Shown: positions 16,301 to 24,246, numbered from the stretch's first letter. The stretch is DNA of 64,000 bases from an uncultured Treponema sp. (GCA_946411505.1 CAMKEG010000004.1:124001-188000); one strand, 5' to 3'. Numbers and translations: made by a program. The notes: generated from the sequence alone by a model not told the origin.

Positions 16301-16315
16301 TTTTATGGGGGAAAC

Positions 16316-16660
16316 ATGAACGCCATCGACACGGCTCACGGAATGGAATATTCCATGAACGACAAGGATATGTACAAGGACATGGTCGCCATTTTTATCG
16401 ACCAGCGCGACCAAAATGTGGCCGACATCAAGGGAACTTTTGACGCGAAGGACTGGGACAACTACCGCATCAAGGTTCACGGCCTGAAGAGCAATTCCCG
16501 CTTGGTTGGCGGAATGGATTTGGGAAACCTTGCCGAAAAGTGCGAGCATGCCGCCCGAGACAAGGACGAGGCGACGATTGTTGCCGAAACGCCGAATCTT
16601 TTCGCGCTTTACGACGAAACAATCGCCGCGCTAAAGGCGATTGACTTTAACGCGCTGTAA
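16316..16660 (+). CDS. Histidine phosphotransfer (Hpt) domain protein
   Basis: 114 residues, a single four-helix Hpt domain. The phospho-acceptor is H55 in KVHGLKSNSRLVGG, followed by the usual small residues and LAEKCEHAARD. A GGGGGAAAC region precedes the ATG. It lies 15 nt after the response regulator, forming a two-gene unit. It would shuttle phosphate between a hybrid kinase and the receiver domain next door; no histidine kinase is encoded nearby. Confidence 0.88.
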   Translation: MNAIDTAHGMEYSMNDKDMYKDMVAIFIDQRDQNVADIKGTFDAKDWDNYRIKVHGLKSNSRLVGGMDLGNLAEKCEHAARDKDEATIVAETPNLFALYDETIAALKAIDFNAL

Positions 16661-16678
16661 TTTTTTTGGCGCGGGCTA

Positions 16679-16708
16679 TTGACAAAAGTCTTTTTTTTGT
16701 GATATTAT
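16679..16708 (+). promoter_or_regulatory. Promoter of the tRNA cluster
   Basis: TTGACA and TATTAT separated by 18 bp, ending 13 bp before the first tRNA. Confidence 0.75.
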
Positions 16709-16721
16709 CGTAGAACATTTT

Positions 16722-16806
16722 GGAGCGATGGCAGAGTGGTCGAACGCGGCGGTCTTGAAAACCGTTGTACCGCAAGGTACCGGGGGTTCAAATCCCTCTC
16801 GCTCCG
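16722..16806 (+). tRNA. tRNA-Ser (TGA)
   Basis: Acceptor GGAGCGA pairs with TCGCTCC. The anticodon loop CTTGAAA gives TGA. A long variable arm (TTGTACCGCAAGGTACC) marks class II tRNA-Ser, GGTTCAAATCC is the T loop, and G is the discriminator. CCA is not encoded. Confidence 0.95.
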
Positions 16807-16814
16807 TTTTTTTT

Positions 16815-16900
16815 GGAAGCGTGGTAGAGCGGTAATACGCCGGATTGCTAATCCGTGGGTTCCAATTTGGGCCCGGCAGGTTCGACTCCTGTCGCTTCCG
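16815..16900 (+). tRNA. tRNA-Ser (GCT)
   Basis: Acceptor GGAAGCG pairs with CGCTTCC. The anticodon loop TTGCTAA gives GCT. There is a long variable arm, T loop GGTTCGACTCC and discriminator G. It starts 8 nt after the first tRNA-Ser. Confidence 0.95.
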
Positions 16901-16922
16901 TTTTACAAGCTTCTGCTTGCAT

Positions 16923-16997
16923 GAGATTGTAGCTCAGCTGGATTAGAGCGCCACCCTGCGGAGGTGGAGGTCGCACGTTCGAATCGTGTCAGTCTCA
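16923..16997 (+). tRNA. tRNA-Arg (GCG)
   Basis: Acceptor GAGATTG pairs with CAGTCTC (one G-U pair). The D stem is GCTC/GAGC, the anticodon stem CCACC/GGTGG and the loop CTGCGGA, so the anticodon is GCG, reading CGC and CGU. The discriminator is A. Most bacteria use ACG, edited to ICG, for these codons. CGC is a frequent Arg codon in this window. Confidence 0.9.
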
Positions 16998-16998
16998 T

Positions 16999-17032
16999 AA
17001 AAAAGGTTCATCAAACGATGAACCTTTTTTTT
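16999..17032 (+). terminator. Terminator of the tRNA cluster
   Basis: Stem AGGTTCATC-AAAC-GATGAACCT followed by eight T; it starts just after tRNA-Arg. Confidence 0.92.
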
Positions 17033-17077
17033 GTTTAAGTTTGGTCGAACGAGCCGATTCGAAGCGGAGCGAACGGT

Positions 17078-17113
17078 CCCAAAAATCGCGAGCAATGCGC
17101 AGCGATTTTTGGG
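17078..17113. other. Perfect 12-bp hairpin upstream of the alkD-like gene
   Basis: CCCAAAAATCGC and GCGATTTTTGGG enclose a 12-nt loop, 35 bp before the AlkD-like start. It could be a processing site or a repeat remnant; no T-run follows. Confidence 0.5.
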
Positions 17114-17147
17114 ATTCAGCGCCAGGACGGCGCGACGGAGGGCGAAA

Positions 17148-17846
17148 ATGGACTCAATCGCAAAAACGCTGCGGCAAATGGCCGACCCAAAGACCGCCGC
17201 CTTTACCGTAAAAATAATTCCCACCGTTGACCCAAAAACCATTCTTGGCATAAAGACGCCGGAACTGCGCGCTCTAGCCAAGGAACTTTTAAAAGGCCCA
17301 AAAGGCGCCGCGCAAAAATTCCTTTCCGACCTTCCGCACAAGTATTTTGAGGAAAACCAATTGCATGCCTTTGTCGTAAGCGGCATAAAGGACTTTGACC
17401 TGTGCGTCGCCGAGCTGGAGCGCTTTTTGCCGTTCATCGACAACTGGGCCACTTGCGACCAAGCCTCTCCCATATGTTTTAAAAACAATAAGGACAAGCT
17501 TTTGCCTCTAATTATGGATTGGATTAAAAGCGGATCTGTTTACACCATTCGTTTTGGCATTGTAAACCTTATGCGGCATTTCTTGGACCAGGATTTTAAG
17601 CCGGAATTCTTAAAAATGGCCGCCGCGGTAAAGAGCGACGAGTATTACATCAAAATGGCCGTTGCTTGGTATTTTGCCGAGGCCTTGGCCAAGCAGTGGG
17701 ACGCGGCTCTTCCGTACATAAAAGCAAAGCGGCTTGAGGCGTGGACCCACAACAAGGCCATTCAAAAAGCGCGTGAAAGCTTTAAGGTTAGCGACGAAAG
17801 GAAAGAATTGCTTGCGGGGCTAAAAGTCGCCGCGCCGCAGTCCTAG
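17148..17846 (+). CDS. AlkD-like DNA alkylation repair / HEAT-repeat protein
   Basis: 232 residues starting at the ATG preceded by GGAGGG. The sequence has the all-helical HEAT-like pattern of the DNA alkylation repair family: ILGIKTPELRALAKEL near the start, ENQLHAFVVSGI, FLPFIDNWATCDQASP, RFGIVNLMRHFL and YYIKMAVAWYFAEALAKQWD, then a C-terminal RLEAWTHNKAIQKARES. AlkD is a DNA glycosylase for bulky or cationic alkyl lesions; the YYIKMAVAW block and the WATCD block are typical. Some relatives lack glycosylase activity, so the biochemical role is inferred. The gene is single and followed by repeat A. Confidence 0.82.
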   Translation: MDSIAKTLRQMADPKTAAFTVKIIPTVDPKTILGIKTPELRALAKELLKGPKGAAQKFLSDLPHKYFEENQLHAFVVSGIKDFDLCVAELERFLPFIDNWATCDQASPICFKNNKDKLLPLIMDWIKSGSVYTIRFGIVNLMRHFLDQDFKPEFLKMAAAVKSDEYYIKMAVAWYFAEALAKQWDAALPYIKAKRLEAWTHNKAIQKARESFKVSDERKELLAGLKVAAPQS

Positions 17847-17874
17847 GCTTGCAACTAAAGCGCGCGAGCGGCAA

Positions 17875-17950
17875 ACGCAGCGTCCGAAAGGACGCGGTGG
17901 CACCGCTCGAACCAACAGTTAAGGTCTTGTAATCAAAGCTTGCGAGCGGC
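17875..17950. repeat. Dispersed hairpin repeat, family A (copy 3)
   Basis: GCGTCC-N4-GGACGC (17880-17895), CCGCTCG (17903-17909) and CGAGCGG (17943-17949), with the internal AAGGTCTTGTAATC word. It lies between convergent genes. Confidence 0.65.
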
Positions 17951-19300
17951 TTAGACCAAAGCCTTGTTCATCCAGCGCTTGCTTTTCCAGCGCAGCATCA
18001 TTACAAGGCCGCGGGTTGTTTCGTCCGTTCCGATGCCAAGCCAAAAGCCGGCGACGCCAAGGCCAAGCTTTAGGCCCAAGATGTAGCTTCCCAAAACCAT
18101 GATGACCCAGTTGGAGAACATTCCGTAAAGGACCGGAAACTTGATGTCGCCGGCGCCTTTTAGCGCTCCGATGTAAATCAAATTTTTTGAGCGGCCAAAT
18201 TCCAAGTAAATCGAAAGCAAGAGCAAGGTCTTTACAAGCGAGACTACTTCTTCCTGCCGCGTGAAAAAGCCGATGATTGGCGAGCGGAATAGGTTTATCA
18301 GCAAAATCATCGAAACCGAGCAAGAGGTGGCGACGGCGCCGTACTTGTAGACCTTTTTGTAAATCTCTTCCTCTTGGCCCGCGCCCACGCTCCAGCCTGT
18401 CTTGATTTGAACGGCGCTTCCGATTCCAATCGCCATCACAAATACAAAGCGGCAAATCGTGGCCGTGTAAACTTGCGACGACATCGCGAAGGTTCCCAAA
18501 GTGGAAATCATCGCCATGATGACGATTTGCGAGACATTGTAAGAAAGGCTTTCGCTGGCCGTTGGAACTCCGACAGAAAGGATAAGCTTGTAAAAGCGTC
18601 CGGGAATTTTGCAGCGGCAAAAAAGGTCAAAAGAAATGTCTTTCTTTTTTGCGATGATGACTTGCAAAATCACGCAAGAGGCGATCATCGAAATTACCGA
18701 CGACCACGCGACGCCCTTTACGCCAAAAACCGGAAGGCCGAAAAATCCGTAAAGGCTTATAGCGTTTCCTACGACATTGATTAAGTTTGAAGCTAGAGTC
18801 ACGACCATCGCTTCCTTTGTGTAGCCGTAGGAACGCAATATCGCAGATTGCAAAAGTCCGAACGCGATGAAGAAAGAGCCTGCTCCGCCAAAAATCAAAA
18901 AGTAGTCGTTTGCAAACTGGCGCACTTCCGTTTCCAAAGTGTAGCGGCCAAGAAGGGGCTTTATTCCAAAGATAACGGCCAGCGTCATCACGGCGGCGGC
19001 GGCCGTCACCATAATCGCGCTGGACTTTGCGATTGCGTTTAGGTCGTCGCGGCTTTTTTGGGCGCCCAAAAATTGCGAAAGCACGATGGACGTTCCAATC
19101 GCGATTACGTTAAAAAGAATGTTTATGAAAAAAACATACTGGGTCATCATTCCGACGGCGGCCACCGCCTTTTCGGAATAAAAGCTTAGCATGACGGTGT
19201 CGATTGAAGCGACAAGAATTCTAAAGAATTGTTCGACGATAAGAGGAAAGCTAAGCTTTGTCATTGGGAGCGCGCCGCGTCCCGCTTTTGCTTGGTTCAT
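17951..19300 (-). CDS. MATE-family multidrug/sodium antiporter
   Basis: 449 residues in twelve hydrophobic helices, in two repeats of six. It has NorM-like blocks (LIVEQFFRILVASIDTVMLSFYSEKAVAAVGM at the N-terminus; GVPTASESLSYNVSQIVIMAMISTLG opening the second half). These proteins export organic cations or other small molecules using Na+ or H+ gradients across the inner membrane. The substrate is unknown. It is transcribed alone; its promoter at 19309-19337 leaves 8 nt before the ATG. Confidence 0.92.
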   Translation of the reverse strand: MNQAKAGRGALPMTKLSFPLIVEQFFRILVASIDTVMLSFYSEKAVAAVGMMTQYVFFINILFNVIAIGTSIVLSQFLGAQKSRDDLNAIAKSSAIMVTAAAAVMTLAVIFGIKPLLGRYTLETEVRQFANDYFLIFGGAGSFFIAFGLLQSAILRSYGYTKEAMVVTLASNLINVVGNAISLYGFFGLPVFGVKGVAWSSVISMIASCVILQVIIAKKKDISFDLFCRCKIPGRFYKLILSVGVPTASESLSYNVSQIVIMAMISTLGTFAMSSQVYTATICRFVFVMAIGIGSAVQIKTGWSVGAGQEEEIYKKVYKYGAVATSCSVSMILLINLFRSPIIGFFTRQEEVVSLVKTLLLLSIYLEFGRSKNLIYIGALKGAGDIKFPVLYGMFSNWVIMVLGSYILGLKLGLGVAGFWLGIGTDETTRGLVMMLRWKSKRWMNKALV

Positions 19301-19308
19301 AAAGTAGG

Positions 19309-19337
19309 AGTATGTTAAAACACTCTTAAAATGTCAA
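19309..19337 (-). promoter_or_regulatory. Promoter of the MATE gene, near-leaderless
   Basis: Reverse strand TTGACA, 17 bp, CATACT, then 8 nt to the ATG. Confidence 0.65.
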
Positions 19338-19367
19338 TCGGGGAGGCTCGGGCGTTTTGGTCTGGAA

Positions 19368-20126
19368 CTACTCCAGACGCTTTTCAAATTCTTCTATTGG
19401 TAGCGGCTTGTCAAAGAAGTAGCCTTGGGCCAAAAAGCAGTTGTTTTCTTTGAGCATTTTTACGTGTTCGATTGTCTCAACGCCTTCCACGATTGTGTCC
19501 AAGCCGATGTCCTGCGCCAACGAAATGATGTGCTTTAGCATTACGTACTGGCGGTGGTCGTTTTCGCTTTTTGGCAAAAAGCATTTGTCGATTTTGAGGA
19601 CATCCCAAGGTAGGTCGCGAATCAAATTCATCGAAGAGTAGCCCATTCCAAAGTCGTCAACGCTGGTTGAAATCATTTGGGCGCGGAGCGCCTCGATAAG
19701 GCGGCGCAGTTCGGCGAAGCCTACGTCGGTGGTGGTTTCGGTCAATTCAATTTCTATGTATTCGTGCGGAACGTTATGCTTGTCGATTGTTTGTATGATG
19801 CGCTCCACCAATTTGTCGTCGCGCAAATGGGCGCGCGAAAGGTTTACGCTGACCTTAAAAAGACGGCGGCCTTGGTCCAGCCAATGGCGTAAATTTTGGC
19901 AAACATGGTCCAACATGTAAAAGTCAAGCTCGCAAATGGCGCCGTCTTTTTCCAACTGCGGAATGAACTGGTCGGGAAAAATGAATGTGTCTCCGTGCTT
20001 CCAGCGGACAAGCGCCTCCGCTCCGGCCAAACGGTAGTTTCTTAATGAAACTTTTGGCTGGTAGTAAACGAGAAATTCTTCATTTTTAAGCGCTTCTGGA
20101 AAGAGCGCCAATACGTCAACTTCCAA
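19368..20126 (-). CDS. EAL-domain cyclic-di-GMP phosphodiesterase
   Basis: About 252 residues forming one EAL domain. The key blocks are present: YYQPKVSL, EALVRW, VNLSR, EIELTET, VDDFGMGYSSM, LKIDK, EGVE and AQGYFFDKPL. The enzyme should linearise c-di-GMP. No ATG is available near the front. I prefer the TTG at 20126, which follows a GAGGTGGAAG ribosome-binding site; the TTG at 20141 is an alternative. Either start overlaps the end of the PocR gene, so the two are translationally coupled and probably act as a sensor and its output. Confidence 0.85.
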   Translation of the reverse strand: MEVDVLALFPEALKNEEFLVYYQPKVSLRNYRLAGAEALVRWKHGDTFIFPDQFIPQLEKDGAICELDFYMLDHVCQNLRHWLDQGRRLFKVSVNLSRAHLRDDKLVERIIQTIDKHNVPHEYIEIELTETTTDVGFAELRRLIEALRAQMISTSVDDFGMGYSSMNLIRDLPWDVLKIDKCFLPKSENDHRQYVMLKHIISLAQDIGLDTIVEGVETIEHVKMLKENNCFLAQGYFFDKPLPIEEFEKRLE

Positions 20127-21297
20127 GTTCTTCCACCTCAACTTCCAGCTGTGGAATTTTTATCAAAAACTCCATCTCCGTGTCGGACGTTATTTCAAAA
20201 TTTATGTTGCCGAACATTTGCTGAACGATTCTGGCAAGGGTTCTATAGCCCATTCCCTTTATCTTTGTGTCTTCCAAGTAGGACTGGTCGCCGGTCTCTA
20301 TGAACATTTGCAAGGCCTCAAGCTCTTCGGCTTCATAGCCCAGCGTAGTGTCCGTGAATTTAAAAATCAACATCGTCGAGTACGAATATTTTTCCGCAGT
20401 CAGCTCAAGCCTTGCCTTGCCGGCTTCCAGCTGCCTGGCGCTGCTTTTGAACAATAGATAGACTATTTGCGAAATCCTGTCGTTGTCGCCAAAGAGATAC
20501 AGGGGAACTGATTCGTCAATCGCAAATGAAAAGTCCGGGGATTTTTGGCCCATGACTTTTTTGGCTTGTTCGACGTAGTGGGGAACCAAGCGATGGACGC
20601 TGTATTCCGTTTCGACCAAATGCGTGGAGCCGATTTTGTCCTGAATGTTTTGCACGGAATCGCTTACGGCGGTGTATACGTCCGTTCCTGTTTCCAAGAT
20701 TTGCTCGACTTGCTTTTTAATCAATTCCAAGTCGTTGGACTCCAGCGCCTCGCTCATGACCTCAACCCATTCCTGCATTGACTGCTTCATCTTGAGGGCC
20801 GTTTCCGTAACGGCGGCGGAGGCGCTGAGGGCGCTTTGCTGCATGGCGTGCGAGTTGTTTAAGGAAAGGTTGCTCGTGTATGCCATTTGCGATAGGGCTT
20901 CCGAAATTGTGGCCAAAAATTTTGAGCCGTGGGCCACTTGCGCTTCTGTTATGTTTTTTTCCGCGTCGGAACCAGCTCCGCAAATAAAAAGGCCGATTAA
21001 ATCGCCCTCAAGCAAAAGAGGGCTGGCCGCGTCAAGGGAGCCAAAGTCGTTTTTTAGCGTGATGGTTTTTCCAGAGCGGAGAATTTGCGCTATTTCTTTT
21101 TTTATTACAGGCTCGTTGGCGTCTTCGTTATAGACAAGAATTTTGCTTATGAAGTCAGAAAAGTCGTTTCCTTCCGTAACTGGGTTTGCCGTAGTGTCCG
21201 TGACAAGCGCGTTCAAGCCTGTGAAACGCGCGAAGCCGTCTTGAATTATTTGAAGAGAATCTGGATCCAATAAGTCAGTGATTGTAAATTTAAGCAA
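20116..21297 (-). CDS. PocR-domain sensor with histidine-kinase-like C-terminus
   Basis: 393 residues from a TTG start with AAGGTAG upstream. Residues ~5-145 are a PocR ligand-binding domain (LLDPDSLQIIQDGFARFTGLNALVTD... then the middle LLEGDLIGLFICGAG). A helical linker with coiled-coil character covers ~150-240. Residues ~240-385 resemble the GHKL ATPase region of a kinase (LFGDNDRISQIVYLLFKSSARQ for the N box, GMGYRTLARIVQQMFGNINFEI for the G2-like end), but there is no phospho-accepting His box and the ATP lid is poor, so kinase activity is doubtful. It probably senses a small molecule and controls the overlapping EAL protein. Confidence 0.75.
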   Translation of the reverse strand: MLKFTITDLLDPDSLQIIQDGFARFTGLNALVTDTTANPVTEGNDFSDFISKILVYNEDANEPVIKKEIAQILRSGKTITLKNDFGSLDAASPLLLEGDLIGLFICGAGSDAEKNITEAQVAHGSKFLATISEALSQMAYTSNLSLNNSHAMQQSALSASAAVTETALKMKQSMQEWVEVMSEALESNDLELIKKQVEQILETGTDVYTAVSDSVQNIQDKIGSTHLVETEYSVHRLVPHYVEQAKKVMGQKSPDFSFAIDESVPLYLFGDNDRISQIVYLLFKSSARQLEAGKARLELTAEKYSYSTMLIFKFTDTTLGYEAEELEALQMFIETGDQSYLEDTKIKGMGYRTLARIVQQMFGNINFEITSDTEMEFLIKIPQLEVEVEELGS

Positions 21298-21344
21298 AAT
21301 AAACTACCTTAGTTTACTATTCTAGCGCGCTTTTCGTATAAAAT

Positions 21345-21505
21345 CAATAAAAAACCGAAAACGGCGCGAAGGAGTGGGCAGCATTGCGGAAACACTCAGG
21401 TTGCGCCTGCCGCTAGAGCGGCAGGTGTAAATAGTTACAAGGCGCAACCTGCGTGGAGCGACGATATCTAGCGGTTCCGCGATGCTGACCGCGACTGGGA
21501 GCTGT
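21345..21505. repeat. Dispersed structured repeat, family C (copy 2, inverted)
   Basis: The reverse complement matches 594-760 over about 150 bp: GCTCCCAGT, GCGGAACCGCT, CGTCGCT-CACGCA, CTTGTAACTATTTAC, CTGCCGCT...GCGGCAG, CTGAGTGTTTCCGC and CCTTCGCG. It sits immediately after the FGE lipoprotein stop codon. It holds a TGCCGC/GCGGCA hairpin. Confidence 0.7.
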
Positions 21506-22279
21506 TTATGCGTTGGGTTTGTTCCAAGTGACGCGGAAGCCCACGCTCTTGAACTGGCCCGAAGCGTAGTTGAGCTCCTTGTTGGCGCACTTTCCGGCGC
21601 GGGCGGCGTCAAAGAAGCTTCCGCCGCAATAGTAGCGGCTTCCGTCGTTTCGCTCGCTCCAAACCCATTCAAAGACGTTGCCCGACATGTCGTAGATTCC
21701 AAAGGCGTTGGGCTTTAGCTGGGCCACTTGGTGCAATTTGCCGCCAGAGTTGCAGTCGGTCCAGGCCACCGAGTCCAAGTCGTCGCTTCCTGAATACTTG
21801 TATTTTTCGCCGCCGCGAATGGCGACGTCCCATTCGTCCAGGGTGGGAATTCGGTAGCCGTCCGCGCTGGGGTCAAAGTCAATTTTTCCTTCGATTTTTT
21901 GGTTTTGGTGGGGAAGGTAGCCCCAGTCGTCTGGGTTTGTACTGCCGTTCACGCTGTAGCAGGGAGTCTTTTGCTGAATGGCGCTGAGCTTGTTGCAAAA
22001 GACAATCGCGTCGTACCAGCTTACGGATTCAACTGGGAACTTGTCGCCCTTTTCTTTTGAAGGGTTTTGGCCGGTGACGGCTTGGTAGACGTCCTGGGTG
22101 ATTTCTGTCTTTGTTATGCAAAAATTGTTGCCGGGGATTTCCACGGTTCCGATTGAAACGCCGTTTCCAAAATCAATCTTGGCTTCTTTTTTCGCGCAAG
22201 ATGCAAACGGGGCGGTTAGAAGAGCCAAGGCAAGGGCTGTGAAAACGCCCGCGATGTTTGTCATTCCTAAAACTTTCAT
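21506..22279 (-). CDS. SUMF1/FGE-like lipoprotein
   Basis: 257 residues. The signal peptide ends in a lipobox (PFASC), so it is a lipoprotein. From ~45 to the end it is an FGE-sulfatase (SUMF1) domain: ITKTEITQDVYQAVTGQNPS, PVESVSWYDAIVFCNKLS, YRIPTLDEWDVAIRGG, NAFGIYDMSGNVFEWVW, YCGGSFFD and SVGFRVTW. True formylglycine-generating enzymes oxidise a sulfatase Cys. Many bacterial relatives, abundant in treponemes, lack that activity and may bind ligands instead. No sulfatase is encoded nearby. A strong GGAGGTC ribosome-binding site precedes the ATG. Confidence 0.87.
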   Translation of the reverse strand: MKVLGMTNIAGVFTALALALLTAPFASCAKKEAKIDFGNGVSIGTVEIPGNNFCITKTEITQDVYQAVTGQNPSKEKGDKFPVESVSWYDAIVFCNKLSAIQQKTPCYSVNGSTNPDDWGYLPHQNQKIEGKIDFDPSADGYRIPTLDEWDVAIRGGEKYKYSGSDDLDSVAWTDCNSGGKLHQVAQLKPNAFGIYDMSGNVFEWVWSERNDGSRYYCGGSFFDAARAGKCANKELNYASGQFKSVGFRVTWNKPNA

Positions 22280-22426
22280 AAAAGACCTCCTTTTTGTCCT
22301 TTGTTAGGTCGAATTTAGCGCCAAACGGAGAATTTTCAAGCGGCGATTTTGCCCTTGAATATGTTGATTTTGATTTTTTAATCAAAAAAAGTAGCGTTTT
22401 TTTAAAATATGATATAGAATATTGAC

Positions 22427-23257
22427 GTGAACGAGTACAAGCACGAGAACATCCTTCACAAAAGGCACTTTGACTTGCAGTTTTCAATCCGCTTTGAGGT
22501 GGTTGACGACGTGAACTTTTATTCGCCCTTCCACTGGCACAACCACATCGAGGCGCTTTACGTTTTGGACGGAAAGATTGGCTTTAAGGTTGAGGAGCGC
22601 AAGTATCTTTTGGAAGGCGGCGACATGATAATCGTCAATTCCGAAAAAATCCATTCGTCAAAGCTGAACGGACGCGCCAAGTACATTTTGCTGCAAGTTC
22701 CGCTAAGCGCCTTTGAGGGAATCTACGACGACATGGAAAGCGTCGTGTTCAAGGAAGCGCTTTCCTCCGACGAAAGCCAAAAGCTTTTTCCCTTCCTTGA
22801 GCGTATGCTGGAATGCGTGGACTCAAAGGAGCCCGAGCAAAGGGTGAAATTTGTCTCGCTTTTGTACGAGTTCTTTTACGTCATTCTTAGCGATTTTCAG
22901 GCGGAACGGAAGAGGGCCGCCGGCGGCTATTACGGAATCAACCGCATTTCGCCGGTATTGGCTTACGTAGAAAAAGAGTTCCGCCAAAAAATCAGCCTGG
23001 GCGACGCCGCCCAAATTATAAACGTTTCGCCCGAGCACCTTTGCAGGCTCTTTAAAAAATACACCGACATGACCTTTAACGAATACCTTATGTCGCTGCG
23101 AATCTCGGCCTTTTACCAGGCGCTTCAAAACACCAACCAAAAAATTTCCGCGCTCTTGGAGGAATGCGGCATCGCAAACTACAAGGTTTTTATCCGCGAG
23201 TTCAAGAAAACGTTTGGAGCGACGCCAGAGGCGATTAGAAGCGAGCGCCGCTTGTAA
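22427..23257 (+). CDS. AraC-family regulator with N-terminal cupin domain
   Basis: 276 residues from a GTG start. Residues ~20-110 form a cupin (FHWHNHIEALYVLDGKIGFKVEERKYLLEGGDMIIVNSEKIHSS), which usually binds a sugar or other small ligand. The C-terminal ~100 residues are the AraC double HTH (ISLGDAAQIINVSPEHLCRLFKKYTDMTFNEYLMSLRIS; IAN-YKVFIREFKKTFGATPEAIR). TAGAAT ends 6 nt before the GTG, so the message may be leaderless. It is divergent from the FGE lipoprotein gene and could regulate that gene. Its ligand cannot be told. Confidence 0.88.
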   Translation: MNEYKHENILHKRHFDLQFSIRFEVVDDVNFYSPFHWHNHIEALYVLDGKIGFKVEERKYLLEGGDMIIVNSEKIHSSKLNGRAKYILLQVPLSAFEGIYDDMESVVFKEALSSDESQKLFPFLERMLECVDSKEPEQRVKFVSLLYEFFYVILSDFQAERKRAAGGYYGINRISPVLAYVEKEFRQKISLGDAAQIINVSPEHLCRLFKKYTDMTFNEYLMSLRISAFYQALQNTNQKISALLEECGIANYKVFIREFKKTFGATPEAIRSERRL

Positions 23258-23261
23258 AACA

Positions 23262-23358
23262 AGCTCCAATTAGCGGCGAGCCCGTAAGCGAGACGCGTAA
23301 TTGGAAGATCCGCTCGAAACAAAAGTTATGGTCTTGAGTTCGACTACACGAGCGGCTC
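23262..23358. repeat. Dispersed hairpin repeat, family A (copy 4, variant first stem)
   Basis: The first hairpin is CCAATTA (23266-23272) with TAATTGG (23298-23304) instead of GCGTCC/GGACGC. The second stem, CCGCTCG (23310-23316) with CGAGCGG (23349-23355), is kept. It overlaps the stop of the lipid kinase gene. Confidence 0.6.
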
Positions 23359-24246
23359 AAAGGTCTTGAAGCCGCCGGGAACGATGCGCGCGTCAAGGAC
23401 GCTGTCGTTGTAAATTTCGCCGTCAATCTCTATGGCGGCCGCGTTGAGGACCGTGATTTTGGCCTTGTCGCAGACGACGTGCTCGGCCCAAGGCTTTCCG
23501 ATGTGCTGGCCGGCCACAAAGGCTGGCATGGCCATAAGGACCGGGCCTTTTGGCGGCTTTACAATCATCAAGTCCATTTTGCCGTCGTCGTTTTTGGCCG
23601 GCGGGCAAAGCTTTATTCCGCCGCCGAATTGCGTTCCGTTGCAAAAGGCCGCCATGACGCACTTGTATTCCTGCTTAAAGCCGTCGCGCTCAACTTGGAC
23701 CGTGTAGGGCTTGTAGTTCAAGAGCAGTTTTGAAAGCGAAAAAATGTAGGTGTTCTTGTTCTCCTCGGTAAGCTTTAGCACTTCCACGTCAAGGCCGGTT
23801 CCGCAAACGTTAAGGCAGCGGCGCTCGCCCACTTGGATGTAGTCGCGGTCCACAGGCTTTCCGTGGACAATCGCCTGCATAGCCTCTTTGGGGTCAAAGG
23901 AAATTTTGGCTCCGACGGCGTAGTCGTTTCCGCGGCCGGCCGGAACAAGGCCCAGACGGGCGGCGCTAAAGTCCATGCCGTTTAAAACTTCGTGGAAGGT
24001 GCCGTCGCCGCCGATTGCGATTACAGTGTGGAGCGAGCCTGAATCGTTGGAGGCGGCCGCGTTTTGGGCTTGCAGAGCCTTGGCTTCTTGGCAAGCCTTT
24101 TGGGCCAGCGCGCGGCCGGAGCCGTGGCCGTCTATGATTTCTGTTTTAAATGGAAGGTTGTTTTGCGTCAGGAATTTTTCCGCGGTCTCAAGGCACTTTT
24201 TACCGGCGCCCTTTCCGCTAAGCAAGTTTGCGATAATGTAGTACAT
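23344..24246 (-). CDS. Diacylglycerol/sphingosine kinase family protein (YegS/DgkB-like)
   Basis: 300 residues. The DAGK catalytic domain appears near the N-terminus: NLLSGKGAGKKCLETAEKFL, then VIAIGGDGTFHEVLNGM (the GGDGT nucleotide motif) and LGLVPAGRGNDYA (the GTGNDFA-type motif, here GRGNDYA). The C-terminal part has CNGTQFGGGIKLCPPAKNDDGKMDLMIV, as in YegS/DgkB. Such enzymes phosphorylate diacylglycerol or other lipids at the membrane. The gene stands alone and ends inside repeat A. Confidence 0.9.
   Translation of the reverse strand: MYYIIANLLSGKGAGKKCLETAEKFLTQNNLPFKTEIIDGHGSGRALAQKACQEAKALQAQNAAASNDSGSLHTVIAIGGDGTFHEVLNGMDFSAARLGLVPAGRGNDYAVGAKISFDPKEAMQAIVHGKPVDRDYIQVGERRCLNVCGTGLDVEVLKLTEENKNTYIFSLSKLLLNYKPYTVQVERDGFKQEYKCVMAAFCNGTQFGGGIKLCPPAKNDDGKMDLMIVKPPKGPVLMAMPAFVAGQHIGKPWAEHVVCDKAKITVLNAAAIEIDGEIYNDSVLDARIVPGGFKTFEPLV

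Noticed and set aside
17033..17147. Longer AlkD-like protein starting at 17031
   Set aside because: The extra 39 residues run through the tRNA terminator T-run and a 12-bp hairpin; the ATG at 17148 has a GGAGGG site.
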